64,000 bases of DNA from Mya arenaria (Eukaryota; Mollusca; Bivalvia; Myida; Myidae). Within the stretch, counting starts at the first letter, position 1. The number at the start of each line of letters is the position of its first letter. This document shows, piece after piece, positions 36,215 through 48,021 of this stretch. The position numbers and the translations under genes were made by a program. A model generated the notes under the pieces. The model worked only from the letters and a program-made list of their open reading frames with translations. It made no database searches and was not told the origin of the DNA. The stretch lies in the NCBI RefSeq assembly GCF_026914265.1, contig NC_069124.1:4146213-4210212 (forward strand), written 5' to 3'.

Positions 36215-37715
36215 TGTCCTCGATAGTTTACCGGTGGTCAACTTTGTCCTCAATAGTTTACTTGTGGTCAAATTTGTCCTAGATAGTCTACCTGTGGTCA
36301 ACTTTGTCCTAGATAGTTAACCAGTGGTCAACTTTGTCCTAGATAGTTTACCTGTGGTCAACTTTGTCCTAGATAGTCTACCAGTGGTCAACTTTGTCTT
36401 AGATAGTCTACCTGTGGTCAACTTTGTCCTAGATAGTCTACCAGTGGTCAACTTTGTCCTAGATAGTCTACCAGTGGTCAACTTTGTCCTCAATAGTTTA
36501 CCAGTGGTAAACTTTGTCTTAGATAGTCTACCTGTGGTCAACTTTGTCCTAGATAGTCTACCAGTGGTCAACTTTGTCCTAGATAGTCTACCTGTGGTCA
36601 ACTTTGTCCTAGATAGTCTACCAGTGGTCAACTTTGTCCTAGACAGTCTAACAGAGGTAAACTTTGTCTTAGATAGTCTACCTGTGGTCAACATTGTCCT
36701 AGATCGACTACCAGTGGTCAACTTTGTCTTGGATAGTCTACCAGTGGTCAACTTTGTCTTAGATAGTCTACCAGTGATCAACTTTGTCCTCAATAGTCTA
36801 CCAGTGGTCAACTTTGTCCTCGATAGTCTACCAGTGGTCAACTTTGTCCTAGATAGTCTAACAGTGGTAAACTTTGTCTTAGATAGTCTACCTGTGGTCA
36901 ACATTGTCCTAGATCGACTACCAGTGGTCAACTTTGTCCTAGATAGTCTACCAGTGGTCAACTTTGTCTTAGATAGTCTACCAGTGATCAACTTTGTCCT
37001 CAATAGTCTACCAGTGGTCAACTTTGTCCTCGATAGTCTACCTGTGGTCAACTTTGTCCTCAATAGTTTACCAGTGCTCAACTTTGTCATTGATTGTTAA
37101 CCAGTGGTCAACTTTGTTGTGGATTGTTTACCAGTGGTCAACTTTGTTGTGGATTGTTTACCAGTGGTCAACTTTGTCCTAGATAGTTTACCAGTGGTTG
37201 ACTTTTTCCTCGATAGTTTACCAGTGGTCAACTTTGTCCTCGTTAGTCTACCAGTGGTGAACATTGTCGTTGATTGTTTACCAGTTGCTAACTTTGTTGT
37301 TGATTTTTTACCAATGGTCAACTTTGTCATTGATTGTTAACCAGTGATCAACCTTGACCTAAACTTTGTCCTTAATAGTTTACCAGTGATCAGCTTTGTA
37401 CACGATAGTTTACCAGTGGTCAACTTTGTCCTCTATAGTTTACCTGTGGTCAACTTTGTCCTCGATAGTTTACCTGTGGTCAACTTTGTCCTCGATAGTG
37501 TACCAGTGGTCAACTTTGTCCTCGATAGTTTACCAGTGGTCAACTTTGTCCTCGATAGTTTACCTGTGGTCAACTTTGTCTTCGATAGTTTACCAGTGGT
37601 CAACTTTGTCCTCGATAGTTTACCAGTGGTCAACTTTGTCCTCGATAGTTTACCAGTGGTCAACTTTGTCCCTGATCCTTGACCAGAAGTCAACTTTGTC
37701 CTAGATAGTTTGCTG
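36215..37715. repeat. 30-bp minisatellite (second, unrelated unit)
   Basis: About 50 units of 30 bp (gtggtcaactttgtcctaga plus tagtctacca). A seven-unit block containing gtcctagatcgactacc recurs about 210 bp apart (36701 and 36911). The 258-residue open frames on each strand are by-products. It lies directly upstream of the Ro60 exons, presumably in an intron. Confidence 0.92.
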
Positions 37716-37888
37716 ATGGTTGAAATTCACACAAGCCCACAAACCCTGCATCAATAAAATGCTTTTCAGACTTGCTCAAATTTTGGCTTTAATATAGCAG
37801 TGTGTTTTTTTTTTTACAATGCAATAATTGTGTAAGAAGTTAAGGTTGTTTAAATAATAAGCTATTGATTCCTCTTCTAACAATTAAG

Positions 37889-38737
37889 TTATTCAATGCA
37901 TGGTTTAGCAACCGTATGGAGGAGCTGGGTATAACAGCAGACATGAAAATGGAGGACATCCTGAACCGAATGAATCAGATGAGGTTTGGACAGACAGACT
38001 GCGCAATGCCCTTGAAGGACGCCATCGAGATGAAGAGGAAAGACATTGACGTATTCAGTGTCTACACAGATTGTGAAACTTGGTGAGGGTTTGTTTGAAA
38101 GATATATTTGATAAATTGTTCATATTTCAAAGCCTTTATGTTTAGAGCACTGGTTTCATAAATTTATAAATGGCTTAAAATCAAATCAAAAGCTACTTTT
38201 ATTAAAGTCTTTAACGTAGTGGGGTTGTGAGGAAAATCTGTAAGGTTGGCTGTTACCTGAAAACCATGAAATATATTCACATGCAACATGGTTCACAATG
38301 CTAGTAATTGGCATATGCATATTAAGTTTCATTACTCCTGTTGAAACTTTTCTTAGTTTTGACCCTTGAACAACTATGAAAATGGTTTGAAGCTGTGTTG
38401 TAGACAAGGCCTCAATGATTCCATTTAATGTGTTTGTCAGTTAATTTTATGGTTGGTCAATTGAAAGTCCATTATGTTAAATGTCAAACTTAAAAAAAGA
38501 TGAAAACGAACTTTAAAATATTTGCATGTTTTTAGGGCCGGGAACATTCATCCTTGCATTGCCCTGAACGAATATCGCAAGTATGCTGGCAAGCCGGACG
38601 CCAAGCTGATTGTGTGTGGAATGACAGCTAACGAGTTCACTATTGCCGATAAAGACGACAAAAACATGCTGGACATCTCGGGATTTGATTCAAACGCACC
38701 CAGGTTGATCGCTGACTTCGTTCAGGACAAAATTTAA
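37889..38737 (+). CDS. RO60: Ro60 (TROVE-domain RNA-binding protein), last two exons
   Basis: Exons 37889-38082 and 38536-38737 (TAA). The split codon TG|G gives ETWAGNIHP. Ro60 binds misfolded small RNAs and Y RNAs through a HEAT-like ring, with a vWA domain at the C-terminus. These exons encode the end of the vWA domain: [69 protein letters not shown], ending FVQDKI. These are the characteristic Ro60 C-terminal blocks. The exon start is set by keeping the conserved F-S before N; the alternative tttag acceptor at 37908 would remove it. Exons for the ring and the start of the vWA domain were not found upstream, where 30 kb is mostly repeats. They may be off-window in a very long gene, or this is a 3' fragment. 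The exons themselves look undamaged. Confidence 0.85.
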
Positions 38738-39029
38738 AATGGAGAAGAATTGTTCCTTTATTTTTATTGACTTATTGTGTTGAAATAATTTTATGTGATA
38801 AATTGACTGTTTAGAATCATTTTAAGTTGAAATTAACTGTAATACAAGTATGTCTTAAATGTCTGTATTTAAAGTGATTATTTACAATGATGGGGGGTCT
38901 TATGATAGTTAATTATATATGAACTATTTAAGGACATTTTATGAACACAGTTGGGCTGTTAAAGTGCTTGGAGTCCAAAGGACTCCATGCATACTTAAAC
39001 CAACCAAACCGCTTTCATGTTCCCAGTAA

Positions 39030-39345
39030 TGACACCAATCATGCAATTCTTTCCTTATATTTACCCCAATTGTTCATTATTTCTTTCAAGAATTGTTAGA
39101 AAAATACTTCATTGTATTTAAGAAAACCTAGTGGTAATTCTTTCTTACCCATTTTGTAAATAGATCAACCCAACCATAACTGCAAACATTTTATCATTTA
39201 ACGTTATAATAACGCAGGAAAATAATCACTTTTAAACGTAAAATTGAAACGCTAATGACAACAATAAGTTTAACATATAAATAAACACTTTCTTACATGT
39301 TTTTTTCGCCTGATGACACAATACAAACAGCAAAAGATAATCAAT
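39030..39345. repeat. Dispersed approximately 320-bp repeat, copy 2
   Basis: Same-orientation relative of 13515-13845. It lies immediately before the LINE, so it may be target sequence for that insertion. Confidence 0.75.
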
Positions 39346-39463
39346 TTTCAATATACATGTATATATAGACTTAATGACGTATTTCCGGTAGCAACAGCAG
39401 GTGAAAATTTTAATCAGAGATTTTTTCGATTATTTAAATACAAGTAGGGTAAGAAAAGGTGAA

Positions 39464-40917
39464 ATGAGTGCTGAGGGGACATTAGATACATCAGTTTCGG
39501 ATGTGAACCGGTTCTGTGAGCAAATAGAGCATATGGAGTATAATGTAAAGACTCAAAACAGATTCACAGGTACGACAGGTGAAGAAATTCAAGATGGCGA
39601 CGGCGAAAACTGGACACTGGTCAATGGTAAACAAAGAGATGCAAAGAGGAAACGTATGACAGACAGTCTGAGCAGTGTTACTAGTGACACATTTAGTGCG
39701 TTAACACAAGATGAGAAGTTAAACCACATATTCGATTGTATGAGCCGAAACAGTCAGACTTTAACAAAGGTAGATGCTAACCAGACCAAATGCCTATCGG
39801 ACATAGAACATTTATCAGTAAATATTCAAAATGTAAACAAGAAAATCGATCATATAGAACACCAAATGAATGAACATGAACGTTTACTCAAATTATTAGC
39901 ATACAAATCAATCGACAGTGAGGCAAGAGATATGAGAAACAATCTAATTTTTTATGGTATCAGTGAGAAAAACAATAATGGTCATTCAGACACGAGAATT
40001 ATCCTTGATTTTATTGAACGCGAGCTTGGCATTAACGCACAAGACGTCTTAATTGACAGGGCCCATCGGTTGGGACAGCTACGATTTACACCAATACACC
40101 GTAGGGGTGACCCCAAAAGACCAATCATCGCCCGCCTCCATTACTATCAGGACACCGAAGAGATTCTTCAAAAAGCTTACAGGTTAAGGGGGAAAAGCTA
40201 TGGCATTGATAGACAATACCCACAAGAAATCATGAAAGCAAGGAAAGATCTGTATAATTCTCAATCAGCAAAAGACGCCAGACAGAACAGAAAAAAGTCC
40301 AGATAAGGTACCCCGCTAGACTTTACATTGAGGGGCGATTTGTTGCAGACAGATTTCCTGACTGGTTCACAATCCTACGAGGTAGCAGAATTCCGGAACA
40401 ATTTACCGATCAATCTCAACAACAAATCAAGCAACCGACACAAACTGAAAATAACCAAAGAGAACAAGAGCGTATGTATTCCAGCTCAACTGTCATTGAC
40501 AGCCCCCATAGAAACAGCGTATTCGAAACACCTGAGCGACACGCCCACTCAGAGGTAAACAGTTCACAGAATGTAAACATTGTACATGTTCATGATTCGT
40601 TGTCACGTGACACAAGTGTGAATGAGGGTGCATCAACAATACAGACAAACACTCAAACAAACTTACCTTCAGAGCAAGTCGATGTTATCCTAGATGTTAT
40701 CCATAATAGAAATCGTGCAAGGAGCCGATCACAATCACGTTATTCGCAAACAAACACTTTAAATCCAAATTCACAGGAATATACACACGAGGGAGCAACA
40801 CAGGGAATGGAGACTAGATCGAGGCCTAGTTCTAAAAATAGACATCGGGAAAACCAGTCGAGAGAGAAACCGGCTGATTCCACTCAACCAGATACGGGTC
40901 AAAGGTCACAGGAATAG
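39464..40917 (+). CDS. LINE ORF1 with -1 frame step at A AAA AAG
   Basis: ATG 39464 opens a frame to a TAA at 40304-40306. Visible: a helical, Gln/Asn-rich region (residues about 90-150), then DMRNNLIFYGIS (RRM-like start), RAHRLGQL, RPIIARLHYY and a C-terminal domain with QEIMKARKDLY, similar to L1-ORF1p-type RNA-binding chaperones. At 40291-40297 the sequence is A AAA AAG in frame. Reading on in the -1 frame restores a coherent C-terminus (PARLYIEGRF, RFPDWFTIL) that runs to a TAG at 40915-40917. Either a one-base loss in the A-run or programmed -1 frameshifting explains this. The tail is Ser/Arg/Asn-rich. Confidence 0.75.
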
Positions 40918-43900
40918 GAACACGCGGAGAAAAGTGATATAGACTTTTGTCTTTTGAACATACAGGGACTTGTTGGGAAACGATACAATAAATTGCAATC
41001 GAGTGATTTGAAAACAATTTTTGATAAACATGATATAATCTTATTAACAGAGACTTGGTCAAATGAATATTTCGATTATGAGATAGATGGTTTTAATTAT
41101 TATTTGTTAAACAGATCGAAACGACCAAATGCAGTTCGAGACAGTGGCGGCCTTATCGCTTATATTTCACAGAAAATTGATAAATATGTAACATTGGTAA
41201 AAACTGTAGATGACTGTATGATATGGTTTAAGATTGATGGTCAGTTAGTGTGTTTAAGTGAGGACTTGTATGTTTGTCTTTGTTATAATATTCCTACAAA
41301 CAGTAGTCGTGAAGGTATTGCTTATAATGATTTGTTCGATAATATTGTGAATGATATGATTATTTTTGAAAATGATGTTCAAAATATAAATTATATGATA
41401 GTAGGGGATCTGAACAGTAGGGTAGGGAAACTACATGATTTTGTTGAAAATGAGTTTTTACAGAATTTAGACCTTATGCCTGACGACTATTTTGCAGACG
41501 ATTTCTTACCGAGAAACACTAAAGATTTAACGGTAAACGAAAACGGAAGGTTACTTATTAATTTTTGTAAGCTAACGGGTCTACGCATAATGAATGGCAG
41601 GGTAGGAAACGATAAAAATATTGGAAATTTTACCTGTATTAAAGGTCAGGGTCGTAGCGTTGTGGATTATGTATTGTGTAAACCGAATTTAATACCCCAT
41701 TTCTCGTCATTTAAAGTTAATGACCCGAATATTTTAAGCGATCATTGTGAAATATCGTTTTCTTTGTCAAAAAAGGTAGAAATAAATAATGATAATAATT
41801 TTGCTGAAAGTAATCACGAAAGTCGAACGGTAGATTTTATATACAAATGGAATGATGAAATGTTGGATACTTTTAAAAGCAATCTCATTGAAGACTCGTT
41901 TGTTTTAAAATTAGATTCGTTAACAAATAATCTACAAAATGTTAATACTACTGAAAATCTAGAAGCCAACTTGGATATATTTTATGAGGAAATGGGGAGT
42001 ATCTGTAATCCGCTATTCAAAAGAAATATACTGCATGGTACTACCTCAACTAGCAAAAGTAAAAATAAAAACGAATGGTTTGATAGAGAGTGTACAGAAA
42101 AACGAAAGTATTTCTTTTCACAACTAAATAGCTACAGAAATAACGACTCGGATGAAAATAGATCACTTTTAACAAAGTCGCGAACAGAATATAAAACTCT
42201 TTTGAGGACAAAACGGTACCTACATGATAAAAATGCTACAGAAAAACTGGTTCAAGCAAGATACAAAAATGCTAAACTATATTGGAATATGCTCAAAAAT
42301 AGGCAAAATAATAACAATAATAAGTCATCGGGCAATATATCAATCTCGCAGTTTGAGCAATATTTTAAATCCATCAATAATCCAGATTCGGTTTTCTATC
42401 AGGAAGATGAAGAAACCGAATATTTTAACAACAGATTCTTAAATGGGGAACTACAAGTCATGTTCTCAGAACTAGACATCGATATCTCAACTAAAGAAAT
42501 AAAGACAGCATGCTCCCAACTAACCAGCGGTCGCTCTGGTGGACCTGATCTTATCTTAAACGAAATTCTTAAACATGGATTTCCTCATTTATCTGGATAT
42601 TTTAATGCTTTATTTAATAGTGTCCTAAAACTTGGTTATTTCCCTTCGCAATGGACAGAGGGCTATATTGTACCATTATTTAAAAAGGGGGACCCAAATC
42701 TGCCTGAAAACTATAGGGGTATAACTCTTCTAAGCACATTAGGCAAATTATTTACCCGTATAATTAATAATAGATTGAAAACATGGGCAGAAAATTACTA
42801 TGTTTACACCGAGTCACAAGCCGGTTTCAGAAAAAATATGGGTACGATTGACAATATATATGTCTTTAGTAATATCATTGAAAGTATTCTTAAACAGAAC
42901 AACAAACTGTATGTATGTTTTGTTGACTTTACCAAAGCATTTGATTTATTATTAAGGGGTAATATATTTTACAAACTAATTAAATACGGCATACGTGGCA
43001 ACATGATGAATACTATACAGTCGTTATATTGCAATGTAAAATCAAGCATAAAATTTCAAAATGAGCTAAGTGAGACATTTAAATGTTCAATAGGGACACG
43101 TCAGGGGGACTGCTTGTCTCCATTTATATTTTCTATGTATATTAATGACTTAGAAGAAGAATTCTTACTAAAAGGGTTCCAAGGTCTTAATATTAACACA
43201 CTCAAACTACTGCTATTATTGTATGCCGATGATATCGTTATATTTTCCAATTCAGAGGAAGACCTACAAAATGGCTTGAATATTTTACAAAATTATTGTC
43301 AGAAATGGAAATTAGTTGTTAATATTGAAAAAACAAAGATTATGGTGTTTCGGAAAGGGGGCAGATTAAGAAATAATTTAAAATTCTTTTATGATAATAA
43401 AGAAATAGAAATAGTAAATCAGTTTACATACCTTGGAATAACTTTTTCCACTGGGGGCTCATTTAATAAAACGTTTGAAGCCCTTGGAGGTCAAGCGCTC
43501 AAAGCCATATTTAAACTTAAAAAATACTTATCAATATTTACAAATTTGAAAGTAAGCCACGTCTTATCATTATTCGATAAATTAATAACTCCAATACTTA
43601 ATTATGGTTCAGAAGTATGGGGTTTTTCGAAAGCAGATGGACTTGAAAAAATCCACCTCCATTTTTTAAAAACACTATTAGGCGTTAAACTTTCAACGCA
43701 AAACAACTTTATATATGGAGAATTAGGTAGAGTCCCATTGTATGTCCATAGATTGACATCAATCATCCGCTTTTGGTTGAAAATAACAATGACGGATAAA
43801 AGAAAATTCATCCGACTTACATATAACTCGATGTTAACTGATATACAAAACAACGCAACGGAAATAAATTGGGCAATTAAAGTTAAAAATCTGTTAGAAT

Positions 43901-44418
43901 CTATGGGATTCGCTGAAGTTTGGCTTAACCAAGGGGTTGTAAATACAAAATATTTTATACACACCTTTAAGATGAGGGCTAGAGACTGTTTCATGCAAAA
44001 ATGGAATGAAGAATTACGAGAGTCATCAAGAGCGTCAACATACATACTATTTGCAAATTTTAATTATCACTCATATTTAGACACCATACAAAACAATTAA
44101 TTCAGAACAGCTTTAACACGACTAAGAGTAGCATCACACAGATTAGAAATAGAAATGGGCAGATGGCACAAGCCCCAGATAATTCCAAGAAATGAACGAA
44201 AATGCCAACTTTGTAATACCCTTGAAGATGAATTCCATTTTCTCTTAGAATGTCCTTTATATCATGAATTAAGAATCTTATACATTAAGCGATATTATTG
44301 GCGCAATCCAAATATTCCTAAATTTATCGAACTGATTTCGAGCGAAAATGTAACTACTATTAGAAAACTATGTTGTTTTGTCTATAAGGGCTTTGAAATG
44401 CGCCAGTTTAGACATTAG
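40918..44418 (+). CDS. LINE ORF2: endonuclease, reverse transcriptase, one late stop
   Basis: Open from just after the ORF1 TAG (same frame) to TAA 44098-44100; the same frame then continues to 44418. Endonuclease: LLNIQGL, LLTETWSN, MIVGDLNSRVG, VVDYVLC, ILSDHCEISF. Reverse transcriptase: SGRSGGPDLILNEILKHG, VPLFKKGDPNLPENYRGI, CFVDFTKAFD, GTRQGDCLSPFIFSMYINDL, LLYADDIVIFS (YADD at 43222-43233), FTYLGITFS. The part beyond the TAA has CQLCN..EDEFHFLLECP, the C-terminal Cys/His motif present in related elements. No ATG precedes the endonuclease; the first in-frame ATG after ORF1's stop is at about 41218, inside the endonuclease. Expression would need read-through, reinitiation or a lost upstream start. 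Confidence 0.85.
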
Positions 44419-44604
44419 ACACTTTTCTCCACTAACTATTTTTCAGTATTTAAAGCAAATGTGATATAACTTTACTTTGTTTATACATTATGATTGATTT
44501 TGAAAGTTGTTCTATCGGAAATGTTTATATACTGTACATGTTTATATTATATGTAACTGATGGGCTGTAAGCCTATAGTTAATAAAATCTTCTTCTTCTT
44601 CTAT

Positions 44605-47600
44605 ATCAATATGCAATGATTTTCGATCTGAACATATCCGAAGATGTTGTGTACATCGGAAAATATTCGCAATTGCCCAAAGGCAGTTCATCTAAGGAAT
44701 GGAAGTTAAGATGTTAATATATTATCATGAAATTAATACAAATTGTATAACTGCTAATTTTGTTAGTTTTGTTTTTTTAAGAGTGTAAGCATATACGTTG
44801 TTAACATATATAAGTAAAAATATTTTCATGATTTAAACAAAAATACATCTGTTAGAGGAGTTATTATGAAAATCACTTCATAGGTTAAAACCTAAAAAGG
44901 GTTTCCTCCGGGTACTCCGGTTTCCCCCACAACACAAGACCACACTCTCGCGTAAAATCGTGCCAACCAAAGTGATTCATATAATGTAATAACTTGTTTC
45001 ACAATCGTTGTAAAATAAATATGTTTAAACTAAACTATAGATTAAAATCTATAATATAAATTCACGGAATTGACTCAAATTTTAAACTATATCAATATGA
45101 ATACGTTATCAAAACTGACTGATTGACCCTTTAATGATGCAGAGAATTGGTAGGTGTGTTTTTGATTTGTAATCAATATTTTATTGTTGTAGGTATATGA
45201 TACGTACGTAGTTACAATATAACATGTATTATAAAATAATAATGTATGCCTGCCTGAAATACATCTGCAATAACTGTTAAAGATTTTGAAATGAAACGTG
45301 GTACACATCTCGTTAGTGACTTCACACATGTATAGCAAAGCGAATATTTCTTGCTTTAAAAATTGACAAATTATGCGATTGGTTTGACTAAAAACAACAA
45401 TAAATGTGTGCTTTGGATGATCTTGATGTACTAGTTATTGTCCATGCATTTCATGTTTTTATCATAAACAGTGTGTTATCCCAATTTTTGCATTGTTTCT
45501 TTCTATATTAAAAGCATTTTAAGATATTACACTGGACCACTTGTGTGGTGCATTAAAATTGTCATTCATCAAATATCTCTGAAATAAACTAAACATCATA
45601 TTGTTTAACTGCTGATTCTTCCTTATCCCTGGTTTCTCACTGTGAATCACAGGGTAACATTCGGGGTTATGGACAAGAAACTCCTATTCATTTTGGTGAC
45701 ATGTGCTCATTAAATGAGCTATAAAAATGGACATAACTAATTACAACAATATCCAGCCATGATGATATGTTTTGCTTTTATATCTTACAATAGAATCTTT
45801 CCAGTTGTAGACAGGTTATGGGGCGGACACAAACATGACATTTCACTCCTCAATGTGACCTTGTCATAAAGGCCAAGTGGCTGGTTGGAACATCATGCCT
45901 GCATGTTGTCTTAATGTGGTGAACATCCGTTTAAAAGTTATTTCAAAATAATTTCAGCGATTGAAGAGTTATGGAGCAGACTTACAAAGATGACTATGTG
46001 ATGTACATACCCACACAATAACTGGGCAGCAGCTGTAAAATAATTTGGCAGCAGCTGAAAAACCTTTGGGCAGCAGTAGGTATCAATACTCATTTAACTG
46101 GAAATAAGAACATGCAAGCTGAAAATGAACGCCATACAAACATTGACCATGACTAGCACAAGAAGGACAAACAAGAAATATTCTTTATTTTTAATCATTC
46201 TCGTTATAATGGTGAAGACAAAATATTCAGTATATTGTTGTATCACGGACAAAGGTAACAAATATAAAATCTGGATTTCCTTTTTTGAGGCCAAAAATAA
46301 ATGAGGCAGTTGGGTCAATTTATAAGTGTTAAATTAAAAAAGCATGTGCTACATATAAATACTGCTGCCATTTCCCTGATTTTGTCAAAGCCAAGTTCGT
46401 ATCAAATAACAAATGGTGGAGAATTTCGACAGGAGGGAAATGAGGATCTACAATTTCTTGGAAATTTTTTTGGCCTTTAGAATCAAAGTGATGCTAGGAA
46501 TTTTATAATCACATGGCACTTGTAAAACAACGGCATAGCCAATCTAAGTTTCAGTAAAAAATCAGTATTCAATGGATAGGTTGATGAGACATTGATTTGC
46601 ATAATTTTGGATACATGAAAACAAAAAAGATTTATAAATAATTTTAAGACTCAGACTATATATTTTATGTTCCTATGATCCTTCTTTAATACATGGAGGA
46701 TAGACGGTCATGAACAGGAAAGTAACGGAACAACCTTTGAATTCTAGAACTTGTGTATCTGAGGTACCGTAAGAGACAAGATATTTCTGATTAAATAATC
46801 AGCATTAAATCAACAAATATCGTGCAACAATAATCATAATCTGCCATCGACTTTGTACACAAAACAGAGTTTAACAACAACCATGTTATACAAAAACATT
46901 GTTTACACATATAATAATGTAGATATATTCGAAAATGAAAAAATATAATTAACCACATCAAACCATTAAGGCTCAACAATATAGCATATACAATTACACA
47001 AAAACATTACATTCTTAATAACTTTCTCCAATCATAAAAAAAATGAAATAATGATTTCTGTTTAATAATGCAAACATATATACCCTATGACTACAACAGT
47101 AATTTTATAACAATTCATTTACAAATCCACTAAAAATGTCATATTTTCAATAATAAAAGATGCTTGATTTCCAAACTATTAACATAAGCTTAGGTATCAA
47201 ATGTTCAAAATATATTTTGGTTTGATCATACCATAAGCTGAAACAGTAAATATTACGGCCTGGTGACCTCATATCCTCATAAAATTGGTATCATTTGAAA
47301 CAGTATTGCAAACTTATTATAAAGATGTAAAATAAATGATCATTAATTCATAATATATGGAGTTTGTATTTTTCTTCTTTATTTTAAATGAAATTAAAAG
47401 TAAAGTGACCAATTGTTCACTCTTTCAAGGTCAAAACAGTTGGTTTCGGTATAATTTTTACATATATTTTTTCTACTCATAAAACCCTTTAAGATGATAC
47501 CAAAACAATAAGGGGTCCCAGGCAACCAGAGTTCACATAATTGTACATCTGATATGTAACTTCTTCCTGAGTAATACACACCTAAATAACCACTAACAAT

Positions 47601-48021
47601 CTGAACAATGTGCATCGGAATGATCAAGCCGAAAACAACCTTTGACACAAACAACTGAAACAAAACCATATTAACAATCAAAATTAACAAAAAACAAAGA
47701 CCTGATTCTCCATTAACTACTGTTTTGCATTCTCCATAAAGGCCACATACATGTGTATCATTCAAAAAGTGCTCAGACAACCTCTATTATTTGATAATGT
47801 TCAAAAAGAATAGCCTCTATTACTTATACTAAAGTATAGATTCTTTTTAAGAACTATTAAGAAAATCTTGACTTTAATTCATTCCAGACCTGACAGAACG
47901 CCCTTTAAACCGCGATCCTGTTGGAATATAGGACACACTTTGGTTATCTTAAAGCATCAATTTTTTTCAGTATCTCTGTTACTGCAGTCACAACCGTAGT
48001 CCCGGTCCAAATGACCAAAAG
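44605..48021. other. Intergenic spacer downstream of FATP
   Basis: AT-rich. At 44895-45045 a SINE-like piece (tttcctccgggtactccgg ... tatgtttaaactaaact) has a tail resembling the 3' end of the minus-strand LINE. Further dispersed repeat fragments occur near 45.6-46.1 kb. The 128-residue minus-strand frame at 47394-47780 has no family features and probably lies in the FATP 3' UTR or beyond. Confidence 0.45.

Larger units (their letters stand above)
39346..44603 (+). mobile_element. Nearly full-length LINE retrotransposon
   Basis: Contains an ORF1 (39464-40917 with one frame step), an ORF2 (40918-44418 with one stop near its end) and a short 3' UTR ending in an AATAAA and a (TTC)n tail (44579-44602). 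The low number of lesions suggests a recent insertion. The 5' border was not fixed and no target duplication was identified. Domain order is EN-RT-C-terminal Cys/His motif; clade not assigned. Confidence 0.88.

Noticed and set aside
36317..37704. 258-residue frames on both strands
   Set aside because: 30-bp minisatellite artefact with perfectly periodic peptide.
37906..37915. Alternative acceptor (tttag at 37908) for the Ro60 exon
   Set aside because: It would drop the conserved F-S before the N-R-M, which the upstream aattaag acceptor keeps.
47394..47780. 128-residue minus-strand frame with hydrophobic segments
   Set aside because: No recognisable family and no good splice context; AT-rich DNA downstream of the FATP stop favours UTR or spacer.
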